Assembly (NCBI GenBank): GCA_029572935.1
Contig: JAKQHM010000040.1
Span: 1 to 64,000, forward strand
Direction: 5' to 3'
Origin: Bacteroidota bacterium
Lineage (GTDB): Bacteria > Bacteroidota > Bacteroidia > Chitinophagales > Saprospiraceae
DNA: 64,000 bases
Part shown: in pieces, positions 52,729 through 61,130 of the stretch
Layout of the letters: every line of letters starts with the position of its first letter
Position numbering within the stretch: the first letter of the stretch is position 1
The notes under the pieces: generated by a model
The model's database searches: none
What the model saw: the letters and a program-made list of their open reading frames with translations, nothing else
What the model was told of the DNA's origin: nothing
Translations under genes and position numbers: made by a program

Positions 52729-53828
52729 ACGGTCGAATAAATTTTACCGGGATGAACCAGGACCAGACCTTTAATCTGTAAGCTGAGCAGGATTCCTGCC
52801 ATTTCGCCAGGAGTTAAGGAATGAGATTTATGTAACAGATCAATATGTACTTTTTGATTGTTCCGGATATAATCGAATACCCTTTGTTCTGATTCCGGCA
52901 AGTCGTGAAAAAGAGCTGGCTGAATCTTTAGGTTGGGTTCATCTCCCAGGCGGTTCCAGCGCATGAGGTCTGTCAGATCCTGCCCGGATTCAATCAAATG
53001 GGCTTTGTGATCGCGGATCAGTTTGTTGCATCCGGCGGAATATTCGTCATCCACACGTCCGGGAAAGGCAAATACATCTTTATTGTAGTCGTTGGCCAAT
53101 TCAGCAGTGATCATGCTGCCGCCTTCCCTCTTGGTTTCGACCACCACCACTGCATCGGACATTCCGGCGACTATGCGGTTTCTCATAGGGAAATTCTGCC
53201 TGTCGGGACGCGTGCCGGTCATGAACTCGGTTAGTAATCCACCTGATGCCATCATTTTTCTGGCCAGACTTTCATTTTCAGAGGGATAAAGCCTGTCCAA
53301 TCCATGTCCGAGCACGCCCACGGTCTCCAGACCCTGTGTCAATGCAGCCCTGTGGGCAATGGTATCCACACCGAAGGCAAGGCCACTTACGATCAGCACT
53401 TTAAATTCTGCCAGATGAGCCAGCAGTTTTTCAGTCACCGATCTGCCATAATCTGTTACCGAACGAGTCCCCACAACAGCAACCACCCGTTCTGAATTTA
53501 AATTTGAACTTCCTTTGTAAAACAACATCATGGGGCAGTCGTGATACTGACGGAGACGCGATGGATAATCCTCATCTGTGTGAAACAACATTCTGATGCC
53601 TTTTTCTTCAATGAATGTAAGTTCCTTTTCAGCCTGATCCAGCTTGGATACTTTGGAGACGGCCTCAGCTGTAGCCTCCCCGATTCCGGGTATTTTAATG
53701 AGCTTGTGCTTGGAAGTTTTCAATACTTCTTCTGCACTGCCACAGTAAGCGATCAGGTTTTTAGCGATTCCTGATCCGATCATTTCTGCCCGGTACAAAG
53801 CCAGCCTGCAGAGATTTTCCTGGCTCAT
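52725..53828 (-). CDS. dprA: DNA processing protein DprA
   Basis: This 367-residue protein loads RecA on incoming single-stranded DNA during natural transformation. Its Rossmann-like domain has VVAVVGTRSVTDYGR, VSGLAFGVDTIAHRAAL, GHGLDRLYPSENESL, and FPMRNRIVAGMSDAVVVVE with the GGSMITAELA motif. The N-terminal helical region has HhH-like IPGIGEATAEAVSK, and a short winged-helix C-terminus ends the protein. It overlaps both neighbours by 4 bases (ATGA). Confidence 0.96.
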   Translation of the reverse strand: MSQENLCRLALYRAEMIGSGIAKNLIAYCGSAEEVLKTSKHKLIKIPGIGEATAEAVSKVSKLDQAEKELTFIEEKGIRMLFHTDEDYPSRLRQYHDCPMMLFYKGSSNLNSERVVAVVGTRSVTDYGRSVTEKLLAHLAEFKVLIVSGLAFGVDTIAHRAALTQGLETVGVLGHGLDRLYPSENESLARKMMASGGLLTEFMTGTRPDRQNFPMRNRIVAGMSDAVVVVETKREGGSMITAELANDYNKDVFAFPGRVDDEYSAGCNKLIRDHKAHLIESGQDLTDLMRWNRLGDEPNLKIQPALFHDLPESEQRVFDYIRNNQKVHIDLLHKSHSLTPGEMAGILLSLQIKGLVLVHPGKIYSTV

Positions 53829-55702
53829 TTCAACTGGGTCATGGAAAGTGGATTACGGAGTTCTGCCGCTTTTTTCAGCATCTCATCCCTCTGTTGGGGG
53901 CTCAATCCGCTTTTCTTGGAATATGCCTCATAAATTTCCGCCAGTTCTTTGGCATAATCCATACTGAATGGTCTCATCTCCTTGGCCATGGTCATAAACT
54001 GTATGCCCAGGTCATACTTTCTCATTTTTTGGAAATAGTATTCGTAACCGAGCTCCCTGAGGAAAACGCTTAACTCATAACGGTTGTCCTGGCTTTTCAT
54101 CAGGTACTGAAGATATTCATGCACAAAGGCAAGGTCCGGTTTTTTGATGATGATATCCCGGATGTTATCCAGAAATCCTTTGAGGTTGCCATCCATTTTA
54201 TGGTATTCTGCCAGGATTCCCGCTTTCATGTTCAAGCCTTGGCCATAAGTAGGGAAGATGTACAAGGACCGATCGATATAACGGAGTGCCAGATCCAGGT
54301 ATTTTTTCCTTGCTGTCTGGTCAGTTTCCTTTTGGTAGAGTTGGAAATAACTCACACCGGTAAAAAGGTTGACACGGGCGCTGTTCTTTGAAACCTTTAC
54401 CCCGGCCAGATTAAGCGACATGGCATCTTTCCAGTCGGGGACCCTCGTCATCGTACGCACTGAATACAACAGGAGCAGGACGGGAAGCAGGGTGGTGGCA
54501 AAAGTACGCTGCCAGCGTATGCCGCTGAACCAGGCTGAATGGATGAAATATGCCAGCACCATGACAAATCCTAAGGAGGGCATGAAAAGAAATCGCTCGT
54601 TCATAAAAGTTCCTACCGGAAAAACGACATTGCTGACGATGGATATCGTGATCCAGAAATACAGCATGGCAAACCAGGCGACCTTATGTTTTCTGCCCAA
54701 CCTGTAGGCCAGAAAACTGATGGCAGCAAGACTGAGGAAAGATAAAATGGCCAATCCATCTCCCGGATCCAATTTGGGTACGTGATAAGGGTAATAATCA
54801 TGGGTCAGCGGGTGGGGAATGAACAGCAGTTTGAGATACCAGGCCAGACTGAGCAGGATGGTGGAGAATTTTTGAGCTCCGGTCATGCCTACAAATGGAT
54901 TGTTCATCAGATCTGTGATCTGCTGACCATGGTCAAAAAAGAAACCAATGACCGATGCGCGGATAATCAGAAAGAGGATGGCAGACGGGAACAATACCAG
55001 GCTGCTCCGAATAGCGGAGGTCCAGTTGCTTTGCCTGAAAAAGACAAGGACAAGCGGAGCGACTGCCAAAAAAGTGATCGCATTTTCCTTGGACATCAGG
55101 GCCAGGAAAAATAAAACGGCGGAACTGATGGCAAAAAGCGTTTTTCCCTGATCCCTATACCGGATGAGCGCATTGAGAGCAAGGACTGAAAAAAGGAAAC
55201 ACATGATCTCATCCCGACCCTTGATATTGGCTACAGCTTCAGAATGAATCGGATGGGTGAGGAACAGGAGGGCTGAAATCAATGGCAGCCAAGGCATGGG
55301 TCCCTGGGTGTTGGAGATCTTAAGCAGAACCATGAGCCTGAATACGGCCCAGCCGGCGAGCGAATACAATAGAATGTTGATCAGGTGGCTGATAAAAGGG
55401 TTTTTCCCAAACAGACCCAGCTCAATGGCAAAGGTTACAATGGAAAGCGGACGATAACGGGCACCTGCCACCAGGTTTTTTTGCTCTCCAAAATATCCTG
55501 TAAAACTCTCTTTGGACAGAATGTCCCAGATGCCACCAAATCCCTTGGCCACAAACTTGTTTTCATCCAATACGATGGTATCGTCCAGCACATAGCCAAA
55601 ACCCAGGCTCTGAACGTACAGCAGCAGACTCAGCAGGAAAAATCCCAACAGGTAGACATAAGTATGACCTTTGAATTTTAAATGATCCATAGCAATACTC
55701 AT
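53825..55702 (-). CDS. Multi-pass membrane protein with C-terminal TPR-like region (GT-C/TMTC-like)
   Basis: The start at 55702 (MSIAMDHLKFKG) is supported by a promoter with its -7 element 17 bases upstream. The 625-residue protein has about ten transmembrane segments over residues 10-425 and a helical TPR-like tail. An early acidic loop (YVLDDTIVLDENKFV) and HPIHSEAVANIKGRDEIMCFLF resemble GT-C glycosyltransferases of the TMTC/PMT type, whose first loop carries acidic catalytic residues. It probably transfers a sugar from a lipid carrier to an exported acceptor; this is inference. It heads the operon with dprA and the phosphatase. Confidence 0.82.
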   Translation of the reverse strand: MSIAMDHLKFKGHTYVYLLGFFLLSLLLYVQSLGFGYVLDDTIVLDENKFVAKGFGGIWDILSKESFTGYFGEQKNLVAGARYRPLSIVTFAIELGLFGKNPFISHLINILLYSLAGWAVFRLMVLLKISNTQGPMPWLPLISALLFLTHPIHSEAVANIKGRDEIMCFLFSVLALNALIRYRDQGKTLFAISSAVLFFLALMSKENAITFLAVAPLVLVFFRQSNWTSAIRSSLVLFPSAILFLIIRASVIGFFFDHGQQITDLMNNPFVGMTGAQKFSTILLSLAWYLKLLFIPHPLTHDYYPYHVPKLDPGDGLAILSFLSLAAISFLAYRLGRKHKVAWFAMLYFWITISIVSNVVFPVGTFMNERFLFMPSLGFVMVLAYFIHSAWFSGIRWQRTFATTLLPVLLLLYSVRTMTRVPDWKDAMSLNLAGVKVSKNSARVNLFTGVSYFQLYQKETDQTARKKYLDLALRYIDRSLYIFPTYGQGLNMKAGILAEYHKMDGNLKGFLDNIRDIIIKKPDLAFVHEYLQYLMKSQDNRYELSVFLRELGYEYYFQKMRKYDLGIQFMTMAKEMRPFSMDYAKELAEIYEAYSKKSGLSPQQRDEMLKKAAELRNPLSMTQLK

Positions 55703-55719
55703 TTTGGTGAAACAAAATG

Positions 55720-55750
55720 CAAAATTAGACCTTGTGGCCTGAATCACCAA
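55720..55750 (-). promoter_or_regulatory. Promoter of the TMTC-like/dprA/phosphatase operon
   Basis: On the minus strand a -33 TTG (55748-55750) is followed after 20 bases by the perfect -7 element TAATTTTG (55720-55727). Confidence 0.75.
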
Positions 55751-55901
55751 AAAACCTCCATATACAACAATATTAAATTTGTATGATACTGATTTGCATT
55801 GATTTTTTGTCTAGTATTTTAAAATATTCAAAGGAGAGTCGGACGATGCCCTTTGGGAGGGGCTGTTAAAATTTGCCCAAAATGCAATAAGGTTAAAAAT
55901 A

Positions 55902-55934
55902 TTTTGGTCTTTTCGGGAATTTTTCCTATCTTTG
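55902..55934 (+). promoter_or_regulatory. Strong promoter of the RRM protein gene
   Basis: TTTTG (55902-55906), 20 bases, then TATCTTTG (55927-55934): both elements match the Bacteroidota consensus. Transcription would start about 100 bases before the ATG, leaving an unusually long leader. Confidence 0.8.
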
Positions 55935-56037
55935 TGTAGTTATATGTCCATAATACGATTATTGATCAGAGAACACACCAGCTTATAAGTTTTTCCTCAC
56001 ATTGTAATTTTTTCTTTTATTTCTAATTATTTTTATC

Positions 56038-56358
56038 ATGAATCTTTACGTAGGTAACCTTGATTACTCAATCAGGGAACAACAGATCGCCGATCTTTTT
56101 TCTGAGTACGGCGAAGTAGCGTCTGTGAAAATCATCACGGACAAAATGACCGGTCGCTCAAAAGGTTTTGCCTTTGTGGACATGCCAAATGACGACGAGG
56201 CCCGGGAAGCGATCAGCAACCTGGACCAGGCTTCTGTCAGGGACAGGAACATTTCTGTTTCTGAGGCAAGACCTCCAGAGCAGAGAGAGAGAAAACCATT
56301 CCGCCCAAATAACTTTGGAGGCGGCGGTGGTGGTGGAAACAGGTTCAGAAGAAACTGA
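56038..56358 (+). CDS. RNA-recognition-motif RNA-binding protein
   Basis: This 106-residue protein has one RRM with RNP2 (LYVGNL, residues 2-7) and RNP1 (KGFAFVDM, residues 42-49), followed by a basic, glycine-rich tail (PFRPNNFGGGGGGGNRFRRN). It is the type found in many Bacteroidota and cyanobacteria, often linked to cold or general RNA metabolism. It has its own promoter and terminator, with a helicase gene downstream on the same strand. Confidence 0.95.
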   Translation: MNLYVGNLDYSIREQQIADLFSEYGEVASVKIITDKMTGRSKGFAFVDMPNDDEAREAISNLDQASVRDRNISVSEARPPEQRERKPFRPNNFGGGGGGGNRFRRN

Positions 56359-56459
56359 TTTCCGTCTGCTCTGAATCTTTTGACCGCCAGTTTGGTTGAT
56401 CCTGCGTAAAAGTTGCGTATGTCTGCCATCAAAAAGCTTTAAAAGATTTATAGGGATGA

Positions 56460-56498
56460 AGACCTGCCGTTCAGAGGCGGCAGGTCTCTTTTTTTTTC
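56460..56498 (+). terminator. Strong rho-independent terminator of the RRM gene
   Basis: AGACCTGCCG and CGGCAGGTCT form a perfect 10-bp stem (8-base loop, 56460-56487) followed by a run of T to 56498. Confidence 0.92.
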
Positions 56499-56624
56499 GG
56501 GGATCCCCCCGGCCTCTGCGCTTCTCGATCAGTTTTTTTTACGGGTCTTCGGACCGGTTGATAAAGTGGGTGCTGGTCAATGAAGTGGAATGAAAACTCA
56601 TTTGTCATTGATCAAACAAAAAAC

Positions 56625-58316
56625 ATGAATCCATTTTCAGCCTTAGGACTGGATCCTGCCATTTGCAGGGCCATCGAAGAACTCGGTTTTGAGAACCCTA
56701 CCGACATTCAGCTCAAAGCCATTCCCCTCTTTTTATCACAGGCATCAGACCTGATCGCCCTTGCCCAAACCGGTACGGGTAAAACTGCAGCATTTGGTCT
56801 CCCCATACTGCAAAATATAGAGCCGGACGTCCGCACGACGCAGGCACTCATTATTTCTCCAACCCGCGAACTCTGCATGCAGATCGCATCCGATCTCAAG
56901 AAATTTTCCAAACATCTGCCTCCTGTCGGAATCGTGGCTGTGTACGGAGGCAGTAGCATCACTGCCCAGATCCGTGAGATACGCCATTCTTCTCAGATCA
57001 TTGTCGCTACACCAGGCCGACTGATCGACCTCATCGAAAGAAAGGTGATCAAGTTGCAGGATGTGAGTACAGTGGTACTCGATGAAGCAGATGAAATGCT
57101 CAATATGGGATTCCGCGAGGATATGGAAAGAATTCTGGCAGAAACCCCGGAAGAAAAAATAACCGGACTTTTCTCTGCCACCATGTCGCCTGATATCAGG
57201 CGGATCGCCGCTACCTACCTGAAGGATCCTGTGGAGGTGACCATTGGAAAAAAGAATACTGCGCAGCAAAACATAAGTCACCAGTATTCTGTAGTTCAGG
57301 CAAAAGATAAATATACAGCGCTCAAGAGGATCATCGATTTTCATGAAGACTTCTATGGAATCGTTTTTTGCACTACAAAGGCGGAGACACAGGAGCTTTC
57401 GGATCATTTAGTTAGGGATGGATATTCTGCAGACTGTCTGCACGGAGATCTGGCACAGGCCCAAAGAGATAAAGTGATGCACCGTTTTCGCCACAAGGCC
57501 ATCAAGGCCCTTCTGGCTACTGACGTGGCAGCCCGAGGCATCGACGTAAAAAATATCAGCCACATTATTCATTACCATTTGCCGGATGATATCGAGAACT
57601 ATACCCACCGAAGTGGCAGAACCGCCAGAGCCGGGCAGAAGGGTGTATCAATTGCCTTATTGCATATTCGGGAAGCATACAAACTTCACCAGATAGAGAA
57701 ACTGGCTGGAGTCAAATTTGAGAGATATCTCATCCCCAACGGGGAGCAGGTTATACAAGCCCGCATCAAGAATTTCATCGAAGCATTCAAGGCAGACAGC
57801 GATGATGATGCCAAATTAAAAAGATTCAAGAATGAATGGATCTGGCCGCTCATGGAGCTGGATAAGGAAGTCATCGTGCAAAAGTTGATTGAATCTGAAC
57901 TGAAAAGAATGGGTATCAATTATACCGATGCACCTGATATCAATGTGGATGAAACCGCCCGCGGCAGTGCAGGAAGAGGAGAGAAAAGCAGGGGAGGATC
58001 CTGGGAAGGAGGAAAACCCGGCAAAGGTGGACGCAGTGGCAAGTCAGGCGGCAGCGGAAAGATGGTGCGGCTATTTATCAATGTAGGTAAAAAAGACGGG
58101 CTCAAGTACGATGAGATCCGCGAGATGATCTACAAGCACACCAAAGTGAGCGGCCGTGCCGTAAAAGATATCGAAATGAAAGGCGTATATTCATTTTTTA
58201 TTGCCGATCACGACTCAGCCGATCAGATGCGAAAAATCAAGAATGCCAGCTTTAACGGCAGACCTCTTCGCATCGACCTGGCATCTGAGCAAAAAGAAGG
58301 AAAGTATAATTCATAA
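56625..58316 (+). CDS. DEAD-box RNA helicase with DbpA-like RNA-binding C-terminus
   Basis: The ATP-dependent RNA helicase starts at 56625 (MNPFSALGLDPAICRAIEELGF), the usual Q-motif position; the frame extends to 56580. Core motifs: AQTGTGKT (I), PTRELCMQIA (Ia), TPGR, VLDEADEML (II), SAT (III), and HRSGRTARAGQ (VI). The C-terminus has an RG-rich linker (GRGEKSRGGSWEGGKPGKGG) and an RRM-like DbpA domain (VRLFINVGKKDGLKYDEIREMI). This suggests a role in ribosome assembly or cold adaptation. Its 563 residues are typical of CsdA/DbpA-like helicases. Confidence 0.95.
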   Translation: MNPFSALGLDPAICRAIEELGFENPTDIQLKAIPLFLSQASDLIALAQTGTGKTAAFGLPILQNIEPDVRTTQALIISPTRELCMQIASDLKKFSKHLPPVGIVAVYGGSSITAQIREIRHSSQIIVATPGRLIDLIERKVIKLQDVSTVVLDEADEMLNMGFREDMERILAETPEEKITGLFSATMSPDIRRIAATYLKDPVEVTIGKKNTAQQNISHQYSVVQAKDKYTALKRIIDFHEDFYGIVFCTTKAETQELSDHLVRDGYSADCLHGDLAQAQRDKVMHRFRHKAIKALLATDVAARGIDVKNISHIIHYHLPDDIENYTHRSGRTARAGQKGVSIALLHIREAYKLHQIEKLAGVKFERYLIPNGEQVIQARIKNFIEAFKADSDDDAKLKRFKNEWIWPLMELDKEVIVQKLIESELKRMGINYTDAPDINVDETARGSAGRGEKSRGGSWEGGKPGKGGRSGKSGGSGKMVRLFINVGKKDGLKYDEIREMIYKHTKVSGRAVKDIEMKGVYSFFIADHDSADQMRKIKNASFNGRPLRIDLASEQKEGKYNS

Positions 58317-58390
58317 TATAAATTGCTGTAAAGCAGTTTCAGGCTCATGGAAACCGAATTTTTAATTCATCAAAGATTCGGATTTAATCA

Positions 58391-59794
58391 TTATTCTCTG
58401 GCCAGAGATCCCATCGCATAGGATACGCCATAAGCTGAGACGGCTGATTTTGCCTGGAGATAAAGCAATTTTTGTCTTGACTCAAGGTATTTGTTTTCTC
58501 TTTGGTTGATCAGGAACAGACTGCTTTCGCCGGTAGAAAATCGCTCCAGTTCCGCAGCATACAATTGGCGGTAATTTTCTGTAGCTTCGGTCTGAATGTT
58601 TACCTGTACTGCGAATTGGGCTGCGTCATTGTGATACTTTCGTATTTCGTTGCGCAATCCAGCGTTGAGGATATCCATTTCCAGTTTTTGTTCCCTGATC
58701 TTGATTTTGGCTCTGTTGTATTCGCCTCTTCCCTGTCTGAAGAAAAGAGGGATCTGCAGATCGATTCCCAGCTTAAAATTATCCTGAGGAAAAACCTGCG
58801 CCGGAAACAATCTCTGATCGGCCGATAAGCTTTGAAAACCCAGGTCTGCAGTAGGCAGAAGCATTTGAAATTTAAGGCGCTTTTCGAGGTCCAGAGATTT
58901 GAGTTTGATGCCGGCCTGTTTCCATTTGGGATGCAGTACAGCCTGATCCAGGCATTGTGTCAGACTGAGCAACACAGGCAGGTTCACTTCATTTTCAGGA
59001 GGGGAAACCCGCTCGGGAATATCGTAGTAATTTCCATTTTCGAGCCAAAGGAAATTGCTGAGTTCAAATCTGGCCTCCAAAAGTTTTTGCTCAGCCTCTA
59101 TCTGAATAATTTGATATTGTTGCCATTGACTCAATGCCTCCACCGTGTCGATGGCGGGCCTCTCCCCCAGAAAGAATCCCGAGCGAACCATTTCAAATCT
59201 CAACCGGTTTGCAGTCGCCAGACTGTCAGCCAGTTTTTTTTGCTCCACCCATAGTTTCCAATCGTAATACGCTTTAATCCCGGCAAACAAGGTCTGGTTT
59301 CTCATGGAAATCCTTTCCTCATTCGAAAAGAGTACCATCTGTTTGGCCTGTTGTACGGCATTTCTTCTTTTATCGTATGCAAGTCCCTGGAGTAAAGGCA
59401 TTTTCAGGCCCAGGTATTGGGATCTGCCCGGGGTCAGTTCCGGAAAAATTCTTTCTCCATCATTTTGAGCCAGACCTGCCTGAAAATCCAAGCCATACCA
59501 GGTGGGAATTTTCAGGTTTGCACCGGAATACCGGAAATACTCCTTTTGATCAAATTGTTTTTCATCCAGAGACATCTGTAGGGCAGGGTCAAAACCTCCA
59601 CGTGCCGCCTTAAGGCTTTCAAGGGAGGATTCGTATTGCAGGTCGGACTGTCGGAACACCGGATGATAGGCCCTGACCACACTGATAAATTCATCAATGC
59701 TGAGGGTATTTGGATCAGGCGAATTGTCTTGTCCGAAGGCAAGCTGGCAGACAAGGAATGCGAAAAAAAAATGGAAGATTTTATTACTTCGCAT
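58391..59794 (-). CDS. TolC-family outer-membrane channel
   Basis: This 467-residue exported protein (signal MRSNKIFHFFFAFLVCQLAFGQ) has the long helical coiled-coil layout of TolC/OEP channels, with two repeated halves. The helical regions include ...LKAARGGFDPALQMSL and ...FKLGIDLQIPLFFRQGRGEYNRAKIKIREQKLEM. It is the outer-membrane exit duct of the export system. Its start overlaps the HlyD gene by 11 bases, and it is the last gene of the operon. Confidence 0.9.
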   Translation of the reverse strand: MRSNKIFHFFFAFLVCQLAFGQDNSPDPNTLSIDEFISVVRAYHPVFRQSDLQYESSLESLKAARGGFDPALQMSLDEKQFDQKEYFRYSGANLKIPTWYGLDFQAGLAQNDGERIFPELTPGRSQYLGLKMPLLQGLAYDKRRNAVQQAKQMVLFSNEERISMRNQTLFAGIKAYYDWKLWVEQKKLADSLATANRLRFEMVRSGFFLGERPAIDTVEALSQWQQYQIIQIEAEQKLLEARFELSNFLWLENGNYYDIPERVSPPENEVNLPVLLSLTQCLDQAVLHPKWKQAGIKLKSLDLEKRLKFQMLLPTADLGFQSLSADQRLFPAQVFPQDNFKLGIDLQIPLFFRQGRGEYNRAKIKIREQKLEMDILNAGLRNEIRKYHNDAAQFAVQVNIQTEATENYRQLYAAELERFSTGESSLFLINQRENKYLESRQKLLYLQAKSAVSAYGVSYAMGSLARE

Positions 59795-61130
59795 CCTTTT
59801 GCATTTTAGGGGTTATCTCCTGATAAAATTCAGGTGGGAAGCCATTGATTCTTCTCCATATTTCGTAGATCAATGGGACATCATTAAGCAGAGTGATCGT
59901 CGAAGCACCCGTCCCCATGCGAAGTGAAGGTGGCCAGGGTTTGTCTTCTGGATCCTGGGTCACCAGTATCCTGAAGAGGCCATTCTGAGTTACATTATTC
60001 TCTACCGCGACGATCTTGCCGGTAAAGGTACCAAAGGATTGTTCAGGCCAGCCACTGAAGATAATTGCCGGATAACCATCGAAAATGATGCGGACCTCCT
60101 GGCCCTGTGCCACCAGAGGCTGGTCGACGGGTCTGATAAACATTTCCAAAGCCGGGTCTGCACCCATGGGCACGATTTGCAGAAGTTTATCGCCTTCTTT
60201 GATGATTTCACCGATGCCGGATTTTTGAATGTCCATCACCTGACCGTCTTGCGGTGCGAGTATGGTGTACATATCGTTTCTGATATCGTATGAAGTACGA
60301 AGGTTTTTGAGTTTGGCTATATCGGCCTCTGTATTGGATATCTGGGAGAGCGTCTGAAACCGGTCTCCTTCAATTTTGGATAGTTTCTCTGCATACTCCT
60401 GGGTGGTAGCCCCCAACTCAATGTTGAGGTTTGCCAAGTCCTGTTTGGTGTTGGCATATTTGATCTCAAATGATGTTCTCTTGGCGCTGGCGGACTGGAA
60501 AGCCTGATTTCTTTGTTCCAGTTGTGTCAGAGAAACGAGGCCTTTGTCAAACAGCCCTTTTTGTCTTTCAAACTGGAGAGTGGCAATGTTGTAATCATTG
60601 GTTGCAGCCACCAGGTCCATACTGTCCGCGGTCAATTTTGCCTCCGTCTGACGGATCTTGTTTTTAATCTGTCGGATCTTTAGGTCCAGGGACATTTTCA
60701 AGGCATTGTATTGGGCTCCCAGTGTACTGACTTTGCCGGTGTAATTGTCGTTGGCCTGTATCTTGGCCAAAATTTGTTCCTGCGTTCGCAGGATCAGTTC
60801 CGGGTCCAGGTATTCCATTTTAATTTCCTGAAGCTGGACCAAAGTGTCTCCTTTTTTAACATTTTGACCTTCTCTGACGTACCAGTTGATCACTTTGCCG
60901 GAAATGGCGGAGTTGACTTCCTGAGGCCTGTCCTTTTGCTGAAGGGAAGTGACACGGGCTTTGCTGTTGATATTTTGCGTCCAGGGGGTTAAGGAAGCAA
61001 TGATCAGAAAAAGGATCGAAGCAATCCACCAGGGTCTGATTTTTTCAACGTGTTCGTTGCGATAAATCATCCTGGAGGATTTGGGAAGCACACTTAGGTT
61101 TTTAAAAATCTGATTTGCACTCATGCTCAT
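59784..61130 (-). CDS. HlyD-family membrane fusion protein
   Basis: This 448-residue periplasmic adaptor has one N-terminal transmembrane helix (IRPWWIASILFLIIASLTPW, about residues 30-50). A lipoyl/barrel half (ISGKVINWYVREGQNVKKGDTLVQLQEI) is followed by a long coiled-coil hairpin (about residues 130-285). The closing half shows YTILAPQDGQVMDIQKSGIGEIIKEGDKL. It links the inner-membrane ABC protein to TolC. It overlaps both neighbours by 4-11 bases. Confidence 0.93.
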   Translation of the reverse strand: MSMSANQIFKNLSVLPKSSRMIYRNEHVEKIRPWWIASILFLIIASLTPWTQNINSKARVTSLQQKDRPQEVNSAISGKVINWYVREGQNVKKGDTLVQLQEIKMEYLDPELILRTQEQILAKIQANDNYTGKVSTLGAQYNALKMSLDLKIRQIKNKIRQTEAKLTADSMDLVAATNDYNIATLQFERQKGLFDKGLVSLTQLEQRNQAFQSASAKRTSFEIKYANTKQDLANLNIELGATTQEYAEKLSKIEGDRFQTLSQISNTEADIAKLKNLRTSYDIRNDMYTILAPQDGQVMDIQKSGIGEIIKEGDKLLQIVPMGADPALEMFIRPVDQPLVAQGQEVRIIFDGYPAIIFSGWPEQSFGTFTGKIVAVENNVTQNGLFRILVTQDPEDKPWPPSLRMGTGASTITLLNDVPLIYEIWRRINGFPPEFYQEITPKMQKDAK

